64,000 nt of DNA, taken from NCBI RefSeq assembly GCF_017676345.1, contig NZ_JAFFZM010000019.1, forward strand, positions 1 to 64,000, read 5' to 3'. The number at the start of each line of letters is the position of its first letter. The stretch's first letter is position 1. The translations under genes and the position numbers were made by a program. Under the pieces are notes generated by a model. The model had not been told where the DNA came from. It was given only the letters and a program-made list of their open reading frames with translations, and made no database searches. Source of the DNA: Streptomyces smyrnaeus. Lineage in GTDB: Bacteria > Actinomycetota > Actinomycetes > Streptomycetales > Streptomycetaceae. Below, piece after piece: positions 1 through 8,716 of this stretch.

Positions 1-293
1 CCGGCGTTGCCGGTAACGCCGGTGCGGGCGGAGTGGCACCAACACTCGACCCGCAGGGTCGTCACCGGCCGAATTGGGGGCAGCAACAGGCAAGCGGATT
101 CCATGTATGTCAATGGCTTGCCTGGTTGCGGCAGGGGGGTTCTAGGGGGGCGAAGCCCACCTAGCGGGGGGCGTTGGGGGGCGGAGCCCCCCGACACGAC
201 CCCTCGGCGACAGCCGAAAGACCAAGGGGGCGTGCCCCCACAACGGGGGCGGCGGCAGCCGGAGGGGGACGGGGGGCGGAGCCCCCAGGGTTA
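1..293. repeat. Long dispersed repeat, copy A (left edge)
   Basis: This GC-rich non-coding stretch consists of short nested palindromes, such as GGGGGGCGGAGCCCCCC near 178-192 and GGGGGCGTGCCCCC near 226-239. It matches the segment at 14261-14543 in reverse complement and the segment at 14565-14918 in direct orientation, almost base for base over long runs. It begins at the window edge, so it may extend further left. No protein gene is supported inside it. It lies just downstream of the YeiH-type gene, where it could also act in transcript termination, but that is inference. Confidence 0.85.
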
Positions 294-1355
294 GGTGAGG
301 AGGATGCCGGTGTAGGCGGTGCCGGCGATGACGAGCCAGGAGCTCATACCGAGCGCGGCGACCCGCAACCCGGTGCGGGTCAAGGACGGCAGGTGGACGG
401 CGCTGCCGAGGGCGAACAGGGCGGCGGCCAGCAGGATCTCCTGGATCCGGGCGGCGCCGTCCAAGGCGCCGCCCGGCAGCAGGCCGGTGGTGCGGAAGGC
501 GACCATGGCGAGGAAGCCCACCACGAACAGCGGCACCAGCGGGGGGCGTTTCTCCGCGGCGGCGGAGCGCCCGCGCCGCCGCACCGTCAGCACCATTGCC
601 GCGACGAGCGGCGCCAGCATCAGTACTCGCAGCAGCTTGACCAGTACGGCTTGTCCCAGTGCTTCCGGGCCGGCGGTCTGGGCCGTGGCGACGACCTGGC
701 CCACGTCGTGTACGCCCGCGCCGACCCACCGTCCGAACTGTCCGGCGTCCAGTCCCAGGGGGGCCTGCAGCAGGGGCAGTACGGCGATGGCCAGGGTGCC
801 GCACAGCGTCACCAGCGCGACGGAGGTGGCGACGTCCTCCTCGTCGCTGCCGCGTACCTCGCTGACGGCGCCGATGGCGGAGGCGCCGCAGATCGAGTAG
901 CCGGTCGCGATGAGCACCGGCTGGTCGCCGCGCAGGCCGAGTCTGCGGCCGAGCCATACGGTGCCGAAGAAGGTGGCGACGACGACGCACACCACCATCG
1001 CCAGTGTCGCCCAGCCCAGCCCCAGCACATCGCTGAGTGCGAGCTTCAGTCCGAGCAGCACGATGCCGAGCCGCATCAGCCGCTTGGCCGCCAGTGTCAG
1101 CCCGGGGCGGGCGGCTCCGCGGACCAGCCCCCGTGCTCCGGGCAGATGGGCGGTGGCGATGCCCAGCACCACTGCCGCGGTCAGCATCGGTACGGCGGGC
1201 AGCAGGAGATGCACCGTCGACGCCGCTGCGACGCCGAGTGCGGCGAGGGCCAGCCCGGGCAGTCGGCTCGGTCTGTGTGCGGGCGGCTTGCTTGCGGGTG
1301 CGGTGGCGGGAGCCGTGGTCGGGGCTGTCCGTGCGCGGTCCCCCAGGAGTGCCAT
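291..1355 (-). CDS. YeiH/UPF0324-type putative sulfate (sulfite) exporter
   Basis: This is an integral membrane protein of 354 residues with about ten hydrophobic segments. It carries the family's conserved GYSICGASAIGAV stretch and a later GAGVHDVGQV stretch. These belong to the YeiH family, annotated as putative sulfate exporters. The start chosen is the ATG whose A is shared with the TGA of the upstream cysteine dioxygenase (a TGATG overlap), which implies translational coupling. An Ala/Pro/Thr-rich tail of about 30 residues precedes the first membrane segment. Coupling to a cysteine-oxidising enzyme suggests that it exports the sulfite or sulfate released from cysteine sulfinate. The substrate is not shown by sequence alone. 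The same frame is open well upstream, but that extension overlaps the dioxygenase and is not convincing. Confidence 0.85.
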   Translation of the reverse strand: MALLGDRARTAPTTAPATAPASKPPAHRPSRLPGLALAALGVAAASTVHLLLPAVPMLTAAVVLGIATAHLPGARGLVRGAARPGLTLAAKRLMRLGIVLLGLKLALSDVLGLGWATLAMVVCVVVATFFGTVWLGRRLGLRGDQPVLIATGYSICGASAIGAVSEVRGSDEEDVATSVALVTLCGTLAIAVLPLLQAPLGLDAGQFGRWVGAGVHDVGQVVATAQTAGPEALGQAVLVKLLRVLMLAPLVAAMVLTVRRRGRSAAAEKRPPLVPLFVVGFLAMVAFRTTGLLPGGALDGAARIQEILLAAALFALGSAVHLPSLTRTGLRVAALGMSSWLVIAGTAYTGILLT

Positions 1356-1927
1356 CAGGCGTCGGCCGGTAGGTCGTAGACGCGGCGGACGCTGCTGCCG
1401 AGCCGGGAGATGTCGGCGCCGTAGATGTGCAGGGAGACGGCGACGGTGTCGCAGCCGTTCCACACGCGGTGGATGTCGCCGGGCGGGGCGAAGCCGCACA
1501 CGGCGCCCAGCGGGTTGACCACGTCCTCGGTGGCGACGAGGCGCGCGCTGCCGCCGGCGGCCTCGGCGGGCAGCAGCCGGTAGCGGCGCTCGTGTTCCTC
1601 GCCCTGGTGGACCCCGGTGACGCACCAGGAGACGTGGTCGTGGACGGAGGTGCCCTGGCCGGGCAGCCACACCAGGGCGACGACGGAGAAGCTGCCGTCG
1701 CGTTCGGCGTGCAGCACGTGCTGGCGGTAGTGCTCGGGGTCGGGTTCGCACTGTGCGTCGGTCAGCAGATCGTCGGCGCCCAGGTGCGGTGTCAGCTTCT
1801 CGCCGACCAGGTACGCGGTCACGTCCGGCGGCAGCCCCCTGCCGACGGCCTCGCGCACGTCCTCGATGAGGCCCTGCAGGCGCTGCGTCGTCGGGGCGGC
1901 GGAAGGAGTGGTCGTCGTCGCTGTCAT
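1355..1927 (-). CDS. cdo: Cysteine dioxygenase type I (cupin)
   Basis: This 190-residue protein is a small cupin of the cysteine dioxygenase type I family, which oxidises L-cysteine to cysteine sulfinate with non-haem iron. The iron ligands are visible as His96 and His98 in GTSVHDH and His153 in GDIHRVWN, and the catalytic tyrosine is Tyr169 in SLHIYG. Length is typical of bacterial forms. The start is the ATG at MTATTTT; the open frame extends further upstream, but that part looks like the reverse of the LysR 3' end. The gene lies 97 bases behind a LysR regulator on the same strand and is translationally coupled to a YeiH-type exporter, which suggests a cysteine catabolism and sulfite-disposal unit. 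Confidence 0.9.
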   Translation of the reverse strand: MTATTTTPSAAPTTQRLQGLIEDVREAVGRGLPPDVTAYLVGEKLTPHLGADDLLTDAQCEPDPEHYRQHVLHAERDGSFSVVALVWLPGQGTSVHDHVSWCVTGVHQGEEHERRYRLLPAEAAGGSARLVATEDVVNPLGAVCGFAPPGDIHRVWNGCDTVAVSLHIYGADISRLGSSVRRVYDLPADA

Positions 1928-2024
1928 ACGGGCAGCGTCGTGGCGGTCACCTATCACGTCCAACGACGGTTCGTTGGGGAGGTTCTCAGTTCTGCTTATG
2001 AGTGTTGCGGCGCCGGGGGCGCTG

Positions 2025-2930
2025 TCAGCAGCCCACGCGGCGTTCCGCCACCGTGCGCAGCGCGTCCAGGACGCGCGCGGTCGCCGGTATCTCCAGATGT
2101 TCGCGGAGCACATAGGCGGAGACCTGGCGGCGGGAGGCGGGGTCCAGTGCGCGTCCTGTCACCTTCTTGTGGAGGAGGAAGGAGAGGACCAGGCCCGGCA
2201 CCATGGCGACTCCCAGCCCCTCGGCGACCAGGCTCTGCACCACCAGGTTGTCGTCGGTGGTGAAGGCGATCTCGGGGGCGAATCCCAGTTCGGCGCACTC
2301 GTGCAGGAAGTTGGCGCGGCAGCGCAGGCAGCCGGCGATCCAGCGCTCGTCGGCCAGTTCGCGCAGCTGTACCGCGCGGCGGCGGGCCATCGGGTGGCCG
2401 ACGGGCAGCAGTACGGTGAGCTGGTCCTCCAGCAGTGGGATCTCGACCAGCTCCTCGGGCACCTGTTCGCGCAGGCCGGGATAGGTGAACGCGAGGGTGA
2501 TGTCGCACTCGCCGCGCACCACCCGGCGCAGCGACTCGGGCGGCTCGTCCTCCTGGAGCCGGACGCGGATGCCGGGGTGCTCGGCGGCCAGTTCGGCCAG
2601 GGCCTCGGGCACCAGGGTGGCGCCCGCGCTGGGGAAGGCGCAGACGGTGACCTTCCCGGCCTGCAGCCTGGTGAGGGATTCCATCTGCTGCTGGGCGGTG
2701 CTGATGCTCTCCAGGATCACCTCGGAGTGCCGCGCCAGCGCCTCCCCGGCCTCGGTGAGCCGCATCCGGCGGCCGACGCGGATGAACAGCGGGGTGCCGA
2801 CGGATCGTTCCAGCGCCTTCATCTGCTGGGTGATCGCCGGTTGGGTGTAGCCCAGGGCGCGGGCCGCGGCGGAGTAGGAGCCCGCGCGCACCACTTCGTG
2901 GAAGGTCTTGATGTGCCGCGAGTCGAACAT
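2025..2930 (-). CDS. LysR-family transcriptional regulator
   Basis: A 301-residue LysR-type activator. The N-terminal winged helix-turn-helix is clear: FHEVVRAGSYSAAARALGYTQ followed by PAITQQMKALERSVGTPLF. The effector-binding domain (residues about 90-300) is complete, beginning VTVCAFPSAGATL. It is encoded directly upstream of the cysteine dioxygenase and YeiH-type genes on the same strand. By analogy with Escherichia coli, where the LysR protein YeiE sits beside yeiH, it probably responds to sulfite or a cysteine-derived signal; that is inference from context. The start codon is the first ATG after the preceding stop and gives a standard LysR N-terminus. Confidence 0.9.
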   Translation of the reverse strand: MFDSRHIKTFHEVVRAGSYSAAARALGYTQPAITQQMKALERSVGTPLFIRVGRRMRLTEAGEALARHSEVILESISTAQQQMESLTRLQAGKVTVCAFPSAGATLVPEALAELAAEHPGIRVRLQEDEPPESLRRVVRGECDITLAFTYPGLREQVPEELVEIPLLEDQLTVLLPVGHPMARRRAVQLRELADERWIAGCLRCRANFLHECAELGFAPEIAFTTDDNLVVQSLVAEGLGVAMVPGLVLSFLLHKKVTGRALDPASRRQVSAYVLREHLEIPATARVLDALRTVAERRVGC

Positions 2931-2989
2931 GGCAGAACCATAAGCAGATTTTGGGTTGGTGTGTCAGGCCGGGTGGCTCCGCTTCTGGA

Positions 2990-4594
2990 TCACTCCCCTT
3001 GCACTGCTGCCCCGGCGGGCTCTTCCGTTTCGGCCGGCGCGGCCCTGCGGGGCTCCGCCTCGCCGGGCGCCCCGGTGTCCGGCTCGGGCCGCAGTCGGCC
3101 CGCCACCCAGACGCCCATGAGGGCGACGACGGCCGAGACGGCGTAGACGGCGGTGAACGCCGCCGGCTGTGCGGCGTCCGCTCCGCCCGCGCCCGTGTGC
3201 TCCCCCGCGCCCGAGGTCCCGGTGACGGAGACGGAGCCGCCGCCGAGGGCGGCGAAGAGGGTGCCGGTCAGGGCGAGCAGCAGCACATTGGACAGGCCGT
3301 CACTCAGTTGCAGGGCGGCGGAGTTGCGTCCGGCTTCGTCGGGTGCCGAGAGCCCCAGCAGCAGGACGCTCAGCGAGGAGATGGTCAGGCCCATGCCGAA
3401 GCAGCCGATGCCCATGGCGAGGGCGAGTGTCCATACCGGGACCGATTCCACCAGCACCAGCGGGGTGTAGGCGATGGCGAAGGTGACCAGTGCCATCCCG
3501 GTCTGCACCAGCCGTTCGCGGTGCGGCTCCCAGCGGGGCCGCGACTGGGTGAAGGAGCCCAGCGCCCACAGTGCGCCCCCGGCGGCGAGGGTGAGTCCGG
3601 CGAGGGTGACCGACAGCCCGCGCTGGGTCACCAGCATCAGCGGGACGAAGCTCTCCGCGACGACGTAGGAGCCGGCCGCGATGCCGCGCAGCAGGACAAC
3701 GGCGGGCAGCCCGCGCGCCGCCCGTACGGTTCCGCGGGGGAGCAGCACCCGCAGGGCGAAGGCCAGCAGGGCGACTCCGGCGGCGGCGGGCAGCAGCGCG
3801 AGCCAGCGCGGGTCCTGGCCGGCGTACTGGAGCAGTCCGGCGCCCAGCGCGACGGCGACCGCGAGCCGGATGCGCCGCCCGCCTCCGGAAACGTTTCTGC
3901 GGCCACCTCCGGAGCCCGCCCCGCCCCCGTCCCCGGCGGCTGCCTCGGGCGGCCCGGAGGCCCGGCGCTTGAGCGGTGGCAGCATCACCAGCAGCGGCAG
4001 CACCACCAGCGCCGGTATCCCCAGGAACACCCAGCGCCAGCCCAGGTGTTCGGCGACGGTTCCGGATATCAGCGGGCCGACGATGGACGGCACCACCCAG
4101 GACGCGGCGAACGCGGCCATCACGGTGGGGCGCAGCCGTTCGGGGTAGGCCCGGCTGACGGTGACGTACAGCGCGACGATCACCAGCCCGCCGCCGACGC
4201 CCTGCACGGCGCGGCCCAGGACGAAGACCCACATGGCCGCGGCGGTGCCGGACAGCACGAGGCCACCGGCGAACAGCGCGATGCCGGTGGCCAGTGGGGG
4301 CAGCGGCCCTCTTCGGTCGCACCACTGGCCCGAGGCGACCATGCCGACGACGGAGGTGGTGAAGAACGCGGAGAAGGCGTACGCGTACAGGGAGATGCCG
4401 TCCAGCTCGTCGGCGGCCAGCGGCATGGCCGTTCCGACCGCGGTCGCCTCGAAGGCTATGAGGAGGACGACGGAGACGATGCCGAACGTCAGCGGCCGGT
4501 GGGTGCCGCTGAGGACGGACTCTGCGCGGAGCGTCGCCGGGTCTGGCGGCGGAAGGGGCTCGGGGCCGGTCTCGGTCGCTGGCATGCTCACCAC
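2990..4594 (-). CDS. MFS transporter, drug-efflux type
   Basis: A major facilitator superfamily permease of 534 residues with about 12-14 transmembrane segments. The conserved loop between segments 2 and 3 is seen as GQWCDRRGPLPP, and motif C-like glycine-rich sequence GRAVQGVGGGLVIVALYV follows. A long Gly/Ser-rich cytoplasmic loop lies mid-protein (after PPLKRRASG). Another Gly-rich insertion precedes the last helix, and the C-terminal tail is Pro/Glu-rich. This layout is typical of actinobacterial DHA1/DHA2-like efflux pumps, but the substrate cannot be read from the sequence. It lies 59 bases upstream of the LysR gene, so co-transcription is possible. Confidence 0.85.
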   Translation of the reverse strand: MVSMPATETGPEPLPPPDPATLRAESVLSGTHRPLTFGIVSVVLLIAFEATAVGTAMPLAADELDGISLYAYAFSAFFTTSVVGMVASGQWCDRRGPLPPLATGIALFAGGLVLSGTAAAMWVFVLGRAVQGVGGGLVIVALYVTVSRAYPERLRPTVMAAFAASWVVPSIVGPLISGTVAEHLGWRWVFLGIPALVVLPLLVMLPPLKRRASGPPEAAAGDGGGAGSGGGRRNVSGGGRRIRLAVAVALGAGLLQYAGQDPRWLALLPAAAGVALLAFALRVLLPRGTVRAARGLPAVVLLRGIAAGSYVVAESFVPLMLVTQRGLSVTLAGLTLAAGGALWALGSFTQSRPRWEPHRERLVQTGMALVTFAIAYTPLVLVESVPVWTLALAMGIGCFGMGLTISSLSVLLLGLSAPDEAGRNSAALQLSDGLSNVLLLALTGTLFAALGGGSVSVTGTSGAGEHTGAGGADAAQPAAFTAVYAVSAVVALMGVWVAGRLRPEPDTGAPGEAEPRRAAPAETEEPAGAAVQGE

Positions 4595-4699
4595 GGTAAG
4601 TGCCCCCCGGGAAGGGCGACACCTACCGTGGTTGCTGAGACCGCTCCGCCGCTGGTCCTAGGCCGCGTCGGGCCGGGCGTCAGGGCGCGGTTGCGCTGC

Positions 4700-5815
4700 T
4701 CAGCCCTTGACCAGCTTCATGTACGTGTCCCAGTTCCAGTGCTTGCCCGGGTCGGTGTGGTCGTTGTCGGGGAGCTCGTTGTGCCCGACTATGTGCTTGC
4801 GGTCGAGCGGGATGCCGTGCTTGTCGGCCAGATGGCGGGTCAGCTTCGCGGAGGAGCGGTACATCGGGTCGGTGAACCAGGAGGCGTCGTCGACGTACCC
4901 CTCGTGCTCGATGCCCAGCGAGGAGGAGTTGGCGCTTCTCGCGTGGTAGGCGGTGTTCGCGTCGCGCACCATCTGGGTGACCTGGCCGTCCTTGGAGCGC
5001 ACCACGTAGTGGGAGCTGACCTTGGCGTCGGGGTTCTGGAACCAGCTTATGGTGCCCGCGTAGGAGCCCTGCGTCACATGAACGACGATCTTGTCGATCT
5101 TGGCGCTGCGGCCGTCGGCGTAGTTGGCGCCATGGGCAGGCACCCATGCGGCGTCGGGGTAGTCCGGGGCCTTCGTGTCCAGTCCGGACGCGTCCACCTC
5201 GCTCTTGTCGGGGTGGACGGTACGGCCGGCGACCTCGATCCGCTCGCCGTCCGGTGTGGTGGCGCCGACACCCTTGTCCAGGGTGTCGTAGACGTCGTCG
5301 GCGTACATCCGGGCGACGGCTCCCTCGGCGCCGCTGTAGCGGGCGACGGCCGGGTACCACGCGTCCACGTCGTTGCGCTCCGCCGCGCTCAGACCGAGCT
5401 TGTCGGCGTGGGCGCGCAGTACGGCTGCTCCGCCGTGGATGTTGGCGTCGGTGTCCTCGCGCAGCTCGGTGACGGACTCGCCGGTGATCTCGGCCGCCTG
5501 TTCGAGCGTCTGCCGGGAGGGGTTGCTGACCAGGTGCATCACGCCGAAGCCGTGTGCCTGGCTGGGCTTGCCGTCGTGGCCGTCGAAGTGCGTCTCGCCG
5601 TAACCGACGGCGGCCAGCACATCGCGCGGTACGTCGTACTTCTCGGCGGCCGACTCGAAGGACTCGTTCATCGAGGGGGTGGAGTCCTTCGGTCCGGCCG
5701 TCGCCGACTGGACACCGGCGAACAGCGCGGTGGAGCCGAGGACGGCACCGAGACCGACGGCGACGGTGGCGCGGGTCCGCTTGTGCGACCTGCGGGCATG
5801 GGTGTGTGGGGGCAT
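4700..5815 (-). CDS. Exported N-acetylmuramoyl-L-alanine amidase with transglycosylase-like N-terminal domain
   Basis: This 371-residue protein starts with a basic N-terminus and a hydrophobic signal segment (about residues 18-40, ending near SATA). Residues 217-371 are an Amidase_2 domain. The likely zinc ligands are His246 (IVVHVTQG), His345 (HIVGHNELP) and Asp355 in HTDPGKHW, so it should cut the bond between muramic acid and the stem peptide. Residues about 52-165 resemble a lysozyme-like (SLT) fold: YDVPRDVLAAVGYGETHFDG, then QAHGFGVMHLV, where Glu74 would be the catalytic acid. Two wall-cutting activities in one protein are therefore possible. The start has AGGAG six bases upstream. Other in-frame starts upstream lack such a site. 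Confidence 0.88.
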   Translation of the reverse strand: MPPHTHARRSHKRTRATVAVGLGAVLGSTALFAGVQSATAGPKDSTPSMNESFESAAEKYDVPRDVLAAVGYGETHFDGHDGKPSQAHGFGVMHLVSNPSRQTLEQAAEITGESVTELREDTDANIHGGAAVLRAHADKLGLSAAERNDVDAWYPAVARYSGAEGAVARMYADDVYDTLDKGVGATTPDGERIEVAGRTVHPDKSEVDASGLDTKAPDYPDAAWVPAHGANYADGRSAKIDKIVVHVTQGSYAGTISWFQNPDAKVSSHYVVRSKDGQVTQMVRDANTAYHARSANSSSLGIEHEGYVDDASWFTDPMYRSSAKLTRHLADKHGIPLDRKHIVGHNELPDNDHTDPGKHWNWDTYMKLVKG

Positions 5816-5918
5816 GGTTGCTCCTGTGGTGGGGGGATGGAGCTCAGGCGCCTGGGGCGTCACAGTACTCATGTGGTTAGGACATGACAACGCCCTTATG
5901 AACACCGGCAGTTGAGCA

Positions 5919-5946
5919 CCCCGAAGGGGCGCGGGAGACCGCGCGG
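5919..5946. repeat. Copy of a common short palindromic element
   Basis: The stem CCCC-GAA-GGGG is followed by GCGCGGGAGACCGCGCGGG. It resembles the element at 54501-54540 and matches a widely dispersed Streptomyces intergenic repeat as I remember it. It sits between the amidase gene and the end of the FG-GAP gene. Confidence 0.55.
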
Positions 5947-6001
5947 GCGACAACGACCATGCCGCCCCCGGCCGATTCCCCGCCCGACGGCGAAAAGCCG
6001 A

Positions 6002-6037
6002 ACGCCGCCCCGGTGGAGGAATCCACCAGGGCGGCGT
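6002..6037 (-). terminator. Strong hairpin terminator behind the FG-GAP gene
   Basis: A long hairpin with outer arms ACGCCGCCC/GGGCGGCGT and inner arms GGTGGA/TCCACC around a GGAA loop, interrupted by one C-A mismatch. It starts 18 bases past the FG-GAP stop codon, as expected for a U-poor Streptomyces terminator. Confidence 0.75.
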
Positions 6038-6055
6038 CGGCACACTCCGCGAAGG

Positions 6056-7561
6056 TCAGCGGGCGAAACTGCTCCCCAACTGCGAACCCTTCTCCGGGGC
6101 CCCCAAGGCCTTCGGCCCGTAGGACACGACGCCCTCAGCGGTCAGGCCGCCGGAGGCACCCCGCAGCACCCACACGGCGCCCGCGTCGGTGGCGGTGCTG
6201 TCACCGTCCTCCCCCGGAGCGCCGATGGCCAGGTCGTCCCGGCCGTCCTTGTCGGTGTCGCCCAGGGTCATCGCCGAGCCGAAGCCGTCCTGCGCCTCGA
6301 CGGCGCCGGGCACGCCCGCGCTGCCCTGGTCCCAGTTCTTCGCGCCGGTGCCGGTCAGCCCGTTCTTGCCGCCCAGGAGCTGGACGACGGCACCGGTGTT
6401 CTTGCCGCCGGCGCCGCTGCCGATGTCCTCGCCGGGCACACCGACGGCGATGTCGGCGTAGCCGTCACCGTTGACGTCACCGGCGGCCAGGGCCTTGCCG
6501 AACTCGTCACCCTCCTCGTTGACGCCCGGGACGCCCGCGCTGTTCTGGGTCAGCGTGGCCGTCCGCTCGGCACCCGGGCCCTTGGCCGAGCCGTAGAGGA
6601 CCTTGAGGGTGCCGTGGTCGTAGGGCAGATTCTCCACGACGCCGCCCGGGACGGTACGGATCACCAGGTCGCCGAAGCCGTCCTTGTCGACGTCGGCGAT
6701 GACGCCGCTCTCCGCGTCGGTCACGTGCTGCGGCTTGTTGACGAGTCCGTCCTCGGAGCCCGCGAAGAACTCGCTGCTCTCGGACATCTCCTCGAACGCA
6801 TGGGTGGTGACCAGGTCGTCGACGCCGTCGCCGGTGATGTCGCCCGCCGTCAGCGATGTCGGGCCGAACTCGTGGCCGGTGGTGACCTCGCTGCTCCTGG
6901 CCGCCTTGCCGTCCCGGGTGAAGCCGCCGTGGAGCACCTTCAGGCCCTTGTCGAAGTCGCCGGTGCCCAGGGCGAGGTCGGGCTTCTCGTCGCCGTCGAA
7001 GTCCCCCGCGACGAGCCGGGCGATGTGGTCGGTCGCTTCGGTGAGCTGCGTCGCGCTCGTGAGGCCCTTGCCCTTCTCGCCCCACAGCATGACGACGCCG
7101 TTGTTGCTGGTGACGGCCAGATCGCTGACGCCGTCACCGTCGAAGTCGCGGGCGGCGGTGTTGTGACCGAAGTTGCCGTAGGCCTCGGCCTCCCCGGGCA
7201 CACCCGCCGAGTTGGCGCTGAAGAGCTGCCGGTGCGTGGTGCTCGCTCCCTTCGCCGAGCCGTAGGCGACGGTGAGATAGCCCGCGTACTGCTTGCCCCC
7301 GACGGTCGCCTTGTGCGCGGCCGCGACGGTGTCGGCGTACCCGTCCCCGTCGAAGTCGGCCTTCGGCGCGGCGGCGCCGGCTATGGCTGCGGCGCCAGGG
7401 GCCGTCGTCTTGCCCGGTGTCTGCGCGTTCGCCGGGCCCGCGACGAGCGCGGAGCCGGCCACCAGGACGGCCGCCAGCCCGATGACGCGGGCAGCGGTGG
7501 CGGTGGCGGTGGTGGTGGTGCTTACGGTGCCGGTGGGGGTGGCTTCTGCGTGGTGACGCAC
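6056..7561 (-). CDS. Exported FG-GAP/VCBS repeat protein (integrin-like propeller)
   Basis: A 501-residue secreted protein. A long Thr/Ala-rich N-terminus leads into a hydrophobic signal segment ending near GPANAQT. The rest is about seven repeats of FG-GAP type, each with a calcium-binding loop such as DFDGDGYAD, DFDGDGVSD, DITGDGVDD, DVNGDGYAD or DTDKDGRDD. The final repeats have the full FGSAMTLGDTDKDGRDDLAIGAPGE pattern in pieces, so the fold is an integrin-alpha-like beta-propeller. It probably mediates extracellular binding or adhesion. No catalytic domain is visible. It has its own terminator and is divergent from the lipoprotein gene. Confidence 0.88.
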   Translation of the reverse strand: MRHHAEATPTGTVSTTTTATATAARVIGLAAVLVAGSALVAGPANAQTPGKTTAPGAAAIAGAAAPKADFDGDGYADTVAAAHKATVGGKQYAGYLTVAYGSAKGASTTHRQLFSANSAGVPGEAEAYGNFGHNTAARDFDGDGVSDLAVTSNNGVVMLWGEKGKGLTSATQLTEATDHIARLVAGDFDGDEKPDLALGTGDFDKGLKVLHGGFTRDGKAARSSEVTTGHEFGPTSLTAGDITGDGVDDLVTTHAFEEMSESSEFFAGSEDGLVNKPQHVTDAESGVIADVDKDGFGDLVIRTVPGGVVENLPYDHGTLKVLYGSAKGPGAERTATLTQNSAGVPGVNEEGDEFGKALAAGDVNGDGYADIAVGVPGEDIGSGAGGKNTGAVVQLLGGKNGLTGTGAKNWDQGSAGVPGAVEAQDGFGSAMTLGDTDKDGRDDLAIGAPGEDGDSTATDAGAVWVLRGASGGLTAEGVVSYGPKALGAPEKGSQLGSSFAR

Positions 7562-7926
7562 TCATCCTCCTGTGGGTGGTGCTCCGGTCCGCAGCGGCCT
7601 TGTCATGAGCGGAAGTTGGGCCTGCGGGGACGGACCGGGACCGGGGCGTTGGTCATTCACCGGTGAGACCTGCGAGACGGGTGAAGGGTTGCGCTGGGCC
7701 GACAAGCGGGTTGCCGCGAGGTTGCCGTGCCGGGGCGGGCAGGTCGGTGCCGGGTCCGGCCGGCTGCTTTCCGCTCGCTTTTCCGTATTCCCGGTCCGGC
7801 GGAGACGAAGGGGAGAAACCATTCCGTTTGTGATGGTTTTGCTGTGCCTGCTGTGGCAAACTCCCCGGGAAATTCCCTTTTGGGCGAGCCGCCCCTTTTC
7901 CGGGTCGGCCATCGGACAGGACAGGA
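7562..7926. other. Intergenic region between divergent exported-protein genes
   Basis: No gene is supported here. The region must hold promoters for the FG-GAP gene on one strand and the lipoprotein gene on the other. A relatively AT-rich stretch lies at about 7780-7890 and contains the perfect palindrome GGGAAATTCCC at 7867-7877. The palindrome lies 50 bases before the lipoprotein start and is a candidate operator. Confidence 0.5.
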
Positions 7927-8595
7927 ATGCTCGTGCGGGGAACAACTCCACTCGTCGCAGGTGTCGTCGCGGTCGTGGCACTCACCCTGTCCGGCTGCGC
8001 CGGCGAAGGGGACGGCAAGAACCCCGAGGCGGCCCGGAAGCCCGGGCCGGACCGCAGCGCGAGCCGAAGCCCCGGCCCGGAGAAGGACAGCGCCCCGCCC
8101 GGGGCGAGCTCCTCCGCCGGCGCCTCCTCCGCCACCGGGACCTCGGCCCGCCCCTCCGCGGAGTCCTCGCACTCCTCGTCGGCGGGCAACGGCAGCGCCC
8201 GCGCCGCGGAAGCCTCCGCCTCCAGCAGTCCGGGCCGCGCCACCGGCTCGGGCACCGCGGACGGCGAGCGGGCGCCCGGCGCGGGAGCCGGCCCCGACTC
8301 CTCCGAGCGGCAGCACGGGGGCGGTGGCCGGGCCGCCGGTGTGCAGGGGACCTGGTACTTCCCCTACCTCGTCAAGGGCAGGGCCATCACCTTCACCGTC
8401 AACGGCGGCTCGTACACGTTCTCCGGCAGCGGCGTCAGCTGCACCGGGACGATCGACCGCGATCTGCGGCTCGGCGGCAGCTGCCGGGGCCGGACCCTGA
8501 CCGGGCGGGCCGTGGTCAGCGAGGGCGGCCGGAAGCTCACGCTCAACTGGGACAACGGCAAGCCGGACCAGTTCACCCGCGCGCAACCCAGGTGA
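7927..8595 (+). CDS. Putative lipoprotein, Ser/Ala/Gly-rich
   Basis: A 222-residue exported protein of unknown function. The signal peptide carries a clear lipobox, LTLSGC, so Cys24 should be lipid-modified. Residues about 28-135 are low-complexity Ser/Ala/Pro/Gly, likely a flexible cell-wall-spanning linker. The last 85 residues look folded: GTWYFPYLVKGRAITFTVNGG, then a disulfide-compatible Cys pair (VSCTGTI and GSCRG), and LTLNWDNGKPDQF at the end. This resembles small beta-rich lipocalin-like domains, but I do not recognise the family. ATG is the only sensible start. Confidence 0.75.
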   Translation: MLVRGTTPLVAGVVAVVALTLSGCAGEGDGKNPEAARKPGPDRSASRSPGPEKDSAPPGASSSAGASSATGTSARPSAESSHSSSAGNGSARAAEASASSSPGRATGSGTADGERAPGAGAGPDSSERQHGGGGRAAGVQGTWYFPYLVKGRAITFTVNGGSYTFSGSGVSCTGTIDRDLRLGGSCRGRTLTGRAVVSEGGRKLTLNWDNGKPDQFTRAQPR

Positions 8596-8716
8596 CCTGC
8601 CGGGAGGTTGGTCACAGTGACCCGGGGCTGCTCCGCACGCGCCGGGCCGACGGTAGGGTTGCCGGGGTTGTGCCCAGTCGGCCGCCGCCGTACCTGACCC
8701 CGTCGTCCCGGAGACC

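Noticed and set aside
2951..5887. A 978-codon open frame on the plus strand.
   Set aside because: It is antisense to clear MFS and amidase genes, is low-complexity Gly/Ala/Arg, and reflects third-position GC bias.
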